Source: Rhyzopertha dominica (lineage: Eukaryota > Arthropoda > Insecta > Coleoptera > Bostrichidae). Taken from it: a DNA stretch of 64,000 nt. The notes beneath the pieces are model-generated. The model made no database searches, had not been told where the DNA came from, and saw only the letters and a list, made by a program, of their open reading frames with translations. Shown here one piece after another: positions 24,201 through 36,200 of this stretch; within the stretch, counting starts at the first letter, position 1; each line of letters begins with the position of its first letter. Both the position numbers and the translations under genes were made by a program. Location of the stretch: contig QCXZ01000001.1 in the NCBI GenBank assembly GCA_025024175.1, forward strand, positions 30,002,942 to 30,066,941, in the 5' to 3' direction.

Positions 24201-27200
24201 TATGGCATGAATCTGTGACTAATACACATAAATTGTGGCTTAAAAAGTAGTACTCTACCACATGTCAAAAGGACTAATCATGTTTTATAATGAATACTGA
24301 AATTAATAATTGAAAAAATATACTGAAGATATCTCCAAAAGTTAAAAAAAATAACAGGTGTGGATGAAATAGTACTCTACTATACTTGAAAACAATTATT
24401 AATTTGAACATTTTGGTTTCACAAATAAATAATTTTTAAATTTGTTAGACATACATTGTGTTTTAAAATTAACAACGAGTTTTAATAGTAAAAAACATTT
24501 TGAAGATTTCTCCCAAGAGAGATGTAAGAGTGTTCTATCATATGCCAAAACAATATTTATATTATAAGTTTTGGTTTCACAAAAAAGTACTTTTTACATT
24601 TGGTACTTGTGAATTGCATTTGAATAACAAACTATAATAATTAAATATATACTTAGGATCCATTAAAATATCAGCAAAAATTTAACAGAGGTATGTTAAT
24701 TGCTACTTTACCACATGTCAAATTCATGTTAACATCCAAGGTTTGGTTTCCAAAAAAAAGCTAATTGCTTATCATGTATTAAAATGAACGATGAACTTTA
24801 ATAATTGAAAACATGTGCTGAGTATCCCCAAAAATTTGCAAAAATTTATAAAGATGGGTTAAAGGCTGTTCAAAAGGATATTTCATTGAAGATTTGGGTT
24901 TCACAGAAAAAAATGTGTTAAATTGGATATGCATTAATCATGTTTAAGAATGAACAACGAACCTTAGTCATTCAAAACATACACTAAGGATCTCTCTAAA
25001 AATCTGTAAAAATTATCAGATAGTTGCAGGAGTGTTATAATACACATCAAAACGATATTTACATTGAAGGTTTGGTTTGGTTTCAAAATAAAAATGTTAC
25101 ATTGATTGAACACATTGAACTTCAATAACTTTGTATTTGAAACAGCAGGGCAGCTACGTGTCCGGGCCGAATGGCAGAGGTTTCGCCGTCCAGAGGGCGC
25201 CACAGCAACAGCAGCAGCGAGGGATGGGGAGCCCCGGCACGGCAGGCACGAGGCAGTCGCCCTATCCTAATGACTCGTTTCCTCCGCCAGCCTCCCCTAA
25301 TTCAGCTTATAGTCAGAGCCAGTACCTGAGGTTGCAGCGTGCCAATAGCGCACCTACCGCCACGATGCCCATCCAACCACCGGGTAAGTTGCTCTTCGTC
25401 ATAACGAATCGGACCAATCATTCTGGTGGTTCCGTGATTATTAATAATTAGAGTGTGGTTTGTCTTCGACGAGCTGAAAAATCTCACTTACTTTCTCAGT
25501 ATATCATGTTTTTCTCTATCAAGCATGGTTTGGAGTTTTCTGCTACCTGTAGGCCATGCATTTGTAGGTCCTAGGACGCAATATTTTACTATGCATGGTA
25601 GTTTTTTTAAATTTGATTATAGTAATGGTTGGGGTGATGTTGGAAGAACGTTCTAAATTTACCATAATTTGCTATAAGATTTTATTCTATTCAGAATCAA
25701 AATGTGTTTTTTGTCAACCTTTCCATTAAAATTAGTGACATTTAGAGCCAGTTACACAAAATGTGGTTAACCTAATCCACTGGTTAACTGAGGGGTCAAG
25801 TTAACCATATTATTTGCAGCTGATCATAGAGACTACAGCATTGCTCTGTTAAATTTCAAAAACTATTCAAACTGGGAGAAAATTTCAATTAGTTCAGTGA
25901 GCACATATTATGACAAAGTATGTAATCAATACTGCAAAAAAGCCTTGTGTTTCCTGAACCTTTATAAGAAAAATTTATTTTATAAAATTTAAGTTTCAGT
26001 ATTCAGTCAACATTTTTGGAAGTGTAATCTCTGAAAAGTTCTTAAAAATCAGCTTGAAATATTTAAATTGCACCTTTGCAGTTCTTATTTTACATTTACA
26101 TACTATTTTATTACTCTGGAAAAGAGGTAAAATATTCGTAGTGATCGTACTAAAATAACTTTATTTAATTTGCCAGGTCAGTTCAAGAAAATACTGAACT
26201 TTTGTCTTGGAATCATTGTTATTGTACTTGCAACTTTACAAATGCTTGTCCCCTTCTAAATGCTGCTTGATGCTTGCCAGGCAAGTTCCCGTCATTTCTT
26301 TCACTGCTGATATACTATGGAACTCCTTTGTTTGATGGCTTCAACCTGAATCTGTCATTTTTCTTGAATTCCCTCTGCTTTACAAAAACAGTGTCCTTTC
26401 AAGGAAAATTTAAGCAGGAGAAATAGGAAGGATGCTGTTCTGTTTTTAACAAAAAACGTCTTTACCAATAACCCGTAACATCAAGCAGTATCCGTGTTTG
26501 GAAAAATATTTTCTAAGTAGAACATTCTTATCTCCATCATCTCTATAATTCGCACTTGTCTGTTCAAAACTTTTTTTTGCCTGACAATGCTCCTATGTGG
26601 CTGCTTTGTGCACAAACTCTGTCAACACAAAGGTTCCCGTGCAGTTTCAAAAGTTCAGTCTTTATTTAAACAGACTTTGTATTCCCTGTAATATTGGCTT
26701 TGTTATGTTTTTCAACCTTTTTGTGAGACGAACGAAATAATTTTTCGGGACAAACTTTTGGATATATACAACTCCTGAAATAATGAATTTATCATTAACA
26801 GACTTGTTTAATGTAGGTAAGAATCTTATTTGAAATTAGAACTGGCAGTAGCTAAGTATGTTTTAATCATGCATGTTTCTTTTTCTCAATCTTTTTTGTC
26901 AGAGTACTCGTTATTACCAACAGAAATCTGCTGAAATTGTATTCTTTGGGCACACCAGACTTATACACTAGGTGACTATGATATTGAACCTTGCCTGTGA
27001 GGGAGGAAGTTCAATACAGGATAAAAGCCCCTTATTGAGTGCAAAACGGTTATGTGTATGAGGTATTTTTTACTAGTAGAAGTGCTCTTTAGCCTTTAAA
27101 GATGCTAACTTTGATGATAAAAGGTATTTCTAGGACATCATATATTGTACTGTACCTGTCACTTAATTGACTAGATTTTACAGGAAACTGAAAATTTTTT

Positions 27201-30200
27201 CCTGGTTGCTGTGAAATTTCCTAGGGAATAACTCTAGTATGGCATAATCACATGTCTGAGCTTTACATTTCTTCTGCTGCTCGTTAAAAGTTGTAACTGA
27301 AAGAAAAATGTTGCAATTTTAATGCAGTTCTATGCTTTCAAAAGTTTTAAGCTAGTTAGCTGCTGCTCATTAATTTTGCAGTCTTTATCCAAGGAGACGA
27401 TATGCTGGTACCAATTTTCTTACTGTTTAAGCATTTGCACCTTGCACTGTTTCTGGTTAAAAAGGCACTTTTTACAAAGAAAAAACTCATTTGTAACATC
27501 ACCAGTTGTTTTCTTGTTAGTATAATTCTTCTTTTTATGTTTTCATGCAGGAACCCTATTGAGGGAAACTTGGTTCAAGTTCTACATTAAATTCAGTTAA
27601 TCTGGTATACATTGAACATATTTAAGTCACTTTCGTGAGCATCTTAAAACAGTTACAAACCACAGAGCATGACAGAACAAAATTTAGGCAGCCATCAATA
27701 AATATTTGATTTTTTATGTTCTTCCACTCCCCCACCGAATTCTGGGTGAGTACAGATAAGAGGAAGTAATGCGCAGCTGAGGTCAGAGAGAATATAGGCA
27801 TAAAACCAAAACCATAAAATGAAAAACAAAGTAGGTTAGGATAGTTTGAGTTCCATCTGAGGGTGGCGTGTGTTGCAGGTGGCCTGGGATCCCCCCGGCC
27901 ATATGGCAGGGAACACCACTCACACCCTTATCCCCCAATCCCTCCCCACCCCATGATGTACCAACAAGACTCCTCCCAGTACTGTTACGATCAGACGGGT
28001 TTACAGTTAACGTACAATGGCGCGGACAGGGGCCGAGCACCCCCTCACCTACAGGCCGGTAAGTTGGCGCCGAAGCTAGGGGCACTATCAACACGTATCA
28101 CAAATCTTTAGAACAGTTCTCATGGCCGTTCATCATTTCGGTGTTACCTGCTGGCACTTCTTTGATTTCGTCTGCATTCTAGTTATCACCATTATTAATA
28201 ATAAATACAAACTACTGGCTTCATAAAATGCAATAAATGTAAATAATGGTGCTTGCAGAAAGTTTGGCAAGTATTTTGTTTTAAGTATCATTGCAAATCA
28301 CAGTGTACCAATATTGATGTGAATCTTCCAGGATGGATGGTCATGGTCAATGTCTTCTTTTATCTCCAGGTGTTTAACCTACCATTATGGTAAGCATCTT
28401 CGATGGTGAGTTTGTTTGAGCCCATGACCACCACTCACCACTGAAGATGTGTACCTTAGTAGTAAACGGAACTTCTTTAGACAGAAGAAGACATCGACCA
28501 TTCAGCTCAGAAGTTTCACATCTTCATTTATACATGAGCTGTGAAAACCTAAGCCAATTTACTAATCTCGTGCTTTAGGCTTAACTCCTTATTAAATATT
28601 ATTAAAAATAAAAACATAAAACACGGTTTACTCGCCATTTGTATAGATGCTTTCCAGGTAGCAGTATAAAGCTGTTTGATTACTTCATAACCCAGAGTAC
28701 ATAAATGCTTGAAACATTGGCTCTATTAAATTTACTTTATGAATAATAATTACTTTAAATCAAAGAAATTTACAGTATGTGTTAAACCCCTTATTTTTCT
28801 GTAAGAGCTTATTAGACAAAGAATACAAATTGTCCTTTTCACCAGAAACCAATTAAAATGTCATTCAAATGACTGCTGTAAAGTGTGGATACTTGAAATC
28901 ATATTCAACCAGAGTTTTTTGTGAAAATTTGTAAAACAGAGCTAAGGATTACATTTTGCTGATGTTATGACATGAATTCAAAATTGTTACAATGTATAAT
29001 TATTTATGTACTGCGCAGTTGAATAATATGAATATTTAGCTGTTGGAGTTTGATCAAACTACAAATGTCAAATAGGTTTTGCGTTTTTCCAATTTAGTAG
29101 TTTGTATGTTATTTTTGAACTGTAGATATACAGGGTGGTAGTATTCACAATTCCGAAAAAAAAATTATCGATTTATACCCTAAAGGGCTCCGTTTCAGAG
29201 ATACAACCCTTAGAAATTGTATTTAAACAACCACTTTTTCTGAAATATCTAAGCAATCTAGAAATATTCAAATTTGAAATTCCTGAAAAGATCTTAGCTA
29301 TAGAAGGGGCCTAATTTCAAATACATTTTCATTTTCTTACATTCACTGAGGGGTAGAAAATTTAAGGGTAGTTACCCTTTTCTTCTCAATAACTTTTCAG
29401 CGTTAGTGGTTTCACAGTTCTGACCTAATTGGACTAAAAATAAACCTTTGGAAATATATTTTCATATAAATCTCTTTTTATACCTTGAAAATTTCATTTA
29501 AATTAATACACATACGTCATGAAAAATCAAAGAAGTTCCAGTTGTATTCATTTTATGTTATAACATTCACACACACATTATTTTTCGTTCACGACGGTTC
29601 TAGAGATTTTATGTGCGGTCATTTCACCAGCACTCATTGGCACATCGTTTTTTGTGTCTAACAACACTCATTACATTACATGTGCTCGCCTCATAGCTGT
29701 GCTAAAAATCACTGGGGAAATATCCTACAGAACATCCCAATATTCCTTGCCGCTCTCCTATATACCCACATATCGCCATGTATTCATCGATAACTATAAC
29801 CATGCCGTTTTTGTGTTGCTTTGTGTGTTGTCTTTTTTTGTGCTTTTTTGTCTCTGAACGTTTAGTTAGTGAGTTACCGAAGATAGCGATAGATGTAAGT
29901 TTAAGTGTGTGTTTTTGCTTGTCATTGTGCTGCATTTGCATTGCTGTTTCGCAATCCTGAGAATGTATGAGCATTAGTTATACTCGTTTGTGTATTCCTA
30001 ATGGTTGAGATGTTTCATAGTGTGAAAATGAAATCTTGCACGCATCGCTCGGTTCTATTTTACTAGGAAACATATTTTATGTGTTCGGATTTGTGGGGTA
30101 TACTGTGCATGTGGTGTTATATAATTAGTGTTGTAAACATGTAAAATCAGTAATATTTAGTGTATCGGTGTGCAAATAGACATTCTTTTAATATTTAAAC

Positions 30201-33200
30201 GTTCCTGAGTATCTTAAAATCACTAAATACTTGAATAGTAAAGTTTGTCTTGTTATAGCCTCAGTCCAAAATCTGTCTTGTGATAAGAAGTTACTTAAAT
30301 AGCGGACACTATGAAATTTTTTGTAGTTGTTCACTCTGAACATATTTTGAGGTACTGTGTGTTGCATAGCTGTATGATGTAGAGGGTGTCACATTTTTCT
30401 TGTAATTCACTATTAATAATAGAGTAAGTGCATTGCACATAATATTTTACTATATAATTACTTCACAAATTCATTTTTTCTTTTTAAACACCAATTTTTC
30501 TAGTTTTGGAAAATTACATTAATATTTTTCAAACCACTCAAAAAATTGTTTTTCACAACTTTAAATAAAGATTCCAGTTGTTGAAATACATTTTAATAAG
30601 ATCCGCCCAAGAAGAAAAAAGCATTTCTGAAGTGTTAATTTTACAAGGGTAGTTCCAAAAGTATCCAACATAACAAAGAAAACACAATAAATTTAGGAAA
30701 ATCTATTTTTATTTCTCTCCATAATCCCGTTTTAGCTTGATACCCATTTTCCAATGTTTAGTAGCTTTGAGACCATGTTTATAGTGAGAATTGTAGAGCT
30801 CCTCAAAGGAGCCATTCGTTATTGGCAAATTTTTTATCATCAGACCATTTGTGCAAGTTGGAAACAAAAAATTATCAGATAAGGCTAAATCTGGCTAATG
30901 GCATTTTCTGCTCTCAGCTTTCTCATATCCAAACTTTCAGTGAATATGTACAGTACTAAAGGAAAAATAGATGGCAGCAATGAACTGACATGATGGTATA
31001 GCCACCTAGCTGNCTGAATGGGTACTACTTCCTAAATGAAGTGGCCTGTAATCTGGCAAGTTGGCATGAACCTGCATACATCAACGTGACAGGAGGCGCC
31101 CAGGGCACTTTTTTCTGTAGTTGGTTGTGGTGCAAACATGAATTTTTATGTCCACTACTTTATAATTTACCTACCATGTCTGCTAGCTCACATACTTTGA
31201 GTAGAGAGTCATCCAATGCCATTTTATGTTTTTTCTTCACTTTTCTGGCATGGTCATTTCAATCACTCTGATGTTCATTTAGCATTTGTATAGTCTTGTT
31301 TAGACTCTGCCACCCAATAGCTTATTGTTGTAAGGGAAGAAACAGACTCCCTCAGAGTAAAATATAGCTTCTCTTTGATATTAGTTACATTTTCGATTTT
31401 TGCAAATTCACTTGAGAATTCATTATTGATGGCTAACAAAAAAATACTTTTTACCATGCTCATTCTTTTTAGACATCTTTACCCTTGTAGCTATAAGAAG
31501 TTTACAATTTGCTAACTGTTGAAATAAGACTAGGATTTTTAATCAAATAATGGTATTTGGTATGACTCATATATACTAGCTTCAGAGAACTAAGAAATAT
31601 TGACTATAATTCCCTGCCAAAAGGTGCATTAAGTATTATCGGGGCTCACAACAAGGATTATTTATATTGTCTACATTTCTACACCTTTTGTAAATAAGAC
31701 TGCCTATAAACACAACAGGTGTATAAATGCAAAAATTGTAAATAACCCTTGCTGTGAACTTTAGTAATACTTATTACACTTCCTGGCCGGGAGTTATAGT
31801 TAATATTTCTTAATTCCCTGAAGCTAGTATAGAAAGATCACTGTAAGGTTATTGTTATAATTCTAAATCATGAAACTGAAGGAATTGTTTACTTTGGTTG
31901 CTTTTTGTGCGATCAAATACTAATAAGTAAACGCTACACTTAGGTGGTGTTTGAATGTATTTCAGTAATATCAGATGATTAAAATCAATTAATTTCTAGA
32001 TTAATTCTTCAAAAGAAAATATTCTTAAAGTGAACTTCCACTTTATTTTTCAATTGTAAAGCGCTTTCGGCTACATGTTAGCCATTGTCAGTACAAAAGT
32101 TAAAAGGAAACTAACAGTTTGACAAAGTCAAAAATCAGAAACAAGCAAACTTGACTACAAACTGAAATGCAACCCACATGCCAGTAACTAAATCATCTAA
32201 ATTAAATTATTTGGAAATTTTAGAGATTTATAAAATTATTAACGAACAAAATTTTACTATTCTAAATGATTTTTGTAATTTCAATTGTCCTATTCTAAAT
32301 TCTTTGTTTGATCTAAATTAATTTTTCGTTTGAGTTACTGGCATGTGGGTTGCATTTCAGTTTGTAGTCAAGTTTGCTTGTTTCTGATTTTTGACTTTGT
32401 CAAACTGTTAGTTTCCTTTTAACTTTTGTACTGACGATGGCTAACATGTAGCCGAAAGCGCTTTACAATTGAAAAATAAAGTGGAAGTTCACTTTAAGAA
32501 TATTTTCTTTTGAAGAATTAATTAATAACTCCACTTAGAGAAGATGGATCAGTTTTCAGTTTTTAATTTCTAGATTCCCTAATAGATTAAGTTACCCACT
32601 TTAATTTCTTCGATTATTAATTAAAAAATAGTGATGCTTGTTAGAATTCTATGTTCAATACAGATGGAAAACAATGTAATGCTTTTATAAAAGTCCTTGG
32701 GTTTTTATGTACAATTTGTAAAAATGTCAAAATTCAATTAGAACACAAAATCTATAGCAGTCTGCTGAATTGCTGGTTTTACATGTTTTTTTTTTTTTTC
32801 AGTTAGCATTTGTTAAAATTAGTTAGCACAACTTTGCATTGCAGTATACCTGATAAAATATCTATCATCATGCACGCTTGCATTTCAATATAAAATGTTC
32901 TATGCTAAATAATAAAACAATGTGCTTTATTATGTTGTTTTTTGAAAATTGCATTGTTATCTTTTTGTATTTTAAATACATTATCGTGTGAAGAACGGAA
33001 ATAGTATGTGCAATTTTCAAAAATCCCATTAAGCAGCATGCGCAAGGTGGCCAATGTTGTGAGCTTGATAATGTGACAGGTGTGTCAGGAAGTGGGACTA
33101 CCTCAGAATACGTCAGACAAGAATTGAGGGCTGTCGTTGGAGCCAGGACTGGACAAGCGCAGGCGACACCCGGACGACCTCCATCACAACTAATGAATCA

Positions 33201-36200
33201 AGTTAACCCTGATCTCGATGCACTCGGAATCAACTTCGACATGCCAACGTCTGGTAAGCATCAACTTTCTTAATTGTACCTGGCATCGGGATGTACATAC
33301 CCCCCTCCTCCCAATTTAAATTTTATTTGGAAACACTGTTTTGTACATAACACTGTAATTTTTGGGAAGGAGCAGTTTGATCGGACTGTAGAGCGATAAA
33401 ACAAAAAAAAGCTCGCCATTGACATTTTGGGTATTAAAAATTTCATAGATTTGTATTTTCAACAAGCAAAGCAAAAACCTCAAGGTAATCGAACTTTAAA
33501 AAAAATTTCAATTGTGTTATGTCTGTCTGTTCCCTTTCGCTTATAAATTCACTTGTTATACCAAAACTAGCTTTAGTGGGAAGGTGTAAAGTCTGAACTA
33601 GATGCTAGCGGTTCTAACATTATTTTTAAGTTTCAATATTTTTTTGTCCACACTTTCCTTTTGGTTGACAAATTCTGATTATTTTGCTCACTAGTTATTT
33701 ATTACTTGTTAAAAAAATATTTTGTAGCCTCTCTTTCTCATGGAGTCTCATGTTCATACATAACTTTATATGGTAGTTTTGTTAAATGTTTTGAAACTGC
33801 TTTAAAACCAAAGTACAGACTAAAATGTTTGTCTTAAAAATTTGCTCAACTCTCCATATAGTAGTAAAGTATAATGCAGATGTTTTGAGTTTGTATGGCT
33901 ACAATTGCTGAAACAAAAACATTTATTTTAATTAGAAAAAATTGAAAGTAAGAAATTGTGGCAGCCCAGAGGTGGAAAACTAATTTAAAAAAATGAAATT
34001 ATCAGTTTCTGTCTATATTTTCCATTATAACAATCTAGTAATAAAATGAGTAGAATATCTTTTTTGTTTACTTTTAACACCTGCGTGTTACAACGAGGCA
34101 GTCTTTCATATCTGGATAGGTAATTTTGAGTTCCTTGTGGAGAAAAACGCATACTGAAAAACTGTTGAACCGTTAATGAAAACAGTACAAACATATAGGT
34201 ATTGCAACTTTACAGTTTGCACTAGTGCGGGTGAAAATTTATTTCAACATGGTTATACTTTTTTGATGTCCTTTAAAAGTTTATAATTCTGTTACTTACC
34301 AAAAAGTTTCATTTTTGAATAGATTGTAATTTTACAGCATTCAAATATGGAAGCTTTTCTGATCAAACTGCTCTGCTTGTAGGGGATTATAAATGTTTTA
34401 AATGTCAAGTTTATCATTTGGGTGTTGCTATTGTTGGAATCCATATCACCAAATTGTGCTGTTTTTTATTTTACTTTTTGTACAGTGATTTGACATAACA
34501 GTCTTGTACATGCAAGGAGATGGTAACAAAAAATGCATTTTAAACTTCTTCTTTATTTCATGATTTTTTTTAGTTTAGTGGTAATTTTGGTAGGGATAAA
34601 AGGGAAAAAAGAAAATGTGGAATTAACTATGTGTCTTCAAAATTGTTAATATCATTTGATAGGTTTGCATGAATGGAAAAACAATATAAAAAGACTTAAA
34701 TTATATAATCCCTTGAACTGGAATTGAATTTCAGTGACTTTACTCTATACACCAAAAATTAAGGATTTCTTAAAAAAATTGAAGGTGATCCATGTTTTAA
34801 AGTGGACTTATTATAATAATTATTAATAGTCATGATAAAAAATTTACAACTCCAACTTTTATTTACCTTATTTACAATACGGTAGAGCCCTTTGGTTATC
34901 TAAAACCTATCATTAGTACTAAAAATTATAAAAAGGAACCTATGTAACTAGTTTTGACTTTCATTTCTGGACCTCATACCAAAAGTGACCTACGTGCCTG
35001 CAACATAAATATATTATTAAAGATCAAATATGTAATTTGGTACTGGACAATTGAAATTACAAAAATCAATTAAAATAGTGAAATGTTGCCCATTAATAAG
35101 CCTATGCATTCCTAAAACTTCAGAATAATTTAATTTTGATGATATATTACATAAAAAAGTGTAATGTATTAAAACCTAGTGTGATAGTGTACTTAATTAA
35201 CATTAAGCCAACAAAGAATTTGTTATAACATCTGTATTTTGATACTTTTCAAATTGTTGTTATATTCTTTACCTATAATTGAATTAAATTGCAGTCATTG
35301 CAAGAAAACTTACAGATGCCTGAATGATACAAAACTGAAGCACTGCTTACGGTCGAAAGAGTAATATTTATATTTTAACTTTTTTATCAAAATTGGTGGT
35401 ATGAAAGAAAAAAAGTTGTCAAATATTTAAATAATTTGAAGAATTGTTTAAAGCAGTTTGGCGAATTACACCCACTTCTTTTTTTTTAAGCGTTTAATGA
35501 AAAAAGTATCTTAAAAAGTCTTTCGAAATGTAAATGAAAAGCGGCCATTTCATGTGAAGTATTAATAAGTACTTATAAAGAAAAATAACAAATCGTATTC
35601 ATGGTATTTGTTTTTCTTTATTTATCAAGTCAGGAAAATAATTTGTATTCAGTTTACCCAATTTCCTGTCTGCTAACTTTTTCTTGCAGCATTTTCTTAA
35701 TACACTTCTTAATTTCAAGTATTTGACACCATTTTTTATTGATATGTTTCTAAAGCCTTCATGTCTAAAATATTTCCTGCACGAGAACTTCATTGAAATA
35801 ATATATCAGTGGGGATGGTGGTGTAAGGGCGAAAACAATGTTTTTGGCACTTGTTTTTCTGATTTGTGCTTCAAAATGACTTTCAACTCTGTTCAGCAAG
35901 AGTCTAACGATAGCGCATTAAGTAACCTATCAAAATAGTACTGCTGCTTGTAATAGGTCTTATCCCAGTGTCTTATAAAAAAACAAAAATATTTAATTAT
36001 AACGTTATCTTATTTGTTATTTTATATTACATTTTAAATGTTACTGAAATACTCTGGGATTACAGTTGTACAATTAGCAGTACTTCTAGTTGGCAGCACT
36101 AGCAATTGCCATCATTTTTGGTTCTCAAAGAATCGGCCGTCAAGAGAATTGCCACCTGGGATCTAGACTTCTACAGTGTTACCAGACATTTCGAAGCATG

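Larger units (their letters stand above)
28059..33079 (+). other. tai intron 7 (5.0 kb), repeat-rich
   Basis: Contains a small foldback (28321-28525), a mariner 3' remnant (30650-30910, minus), a dispersed repeat (30970-31118) and a long near-perfect foldback (32001-32523). Sequence from 29125, beginning tacagggtggtagtattcac, resembles a transposon terminus but its other end is not found. Confidence 0.75.

Noticed and set aside
26160..26480. Possible mariner remnant in tai intron 6
   Set aside because: Only isolated short similarities, in no consistent order.
31041..31271. 76-codon plus-strand frame
   Set aside because: Starts inside a dispersed repeat that also occurs at 62896-63050.
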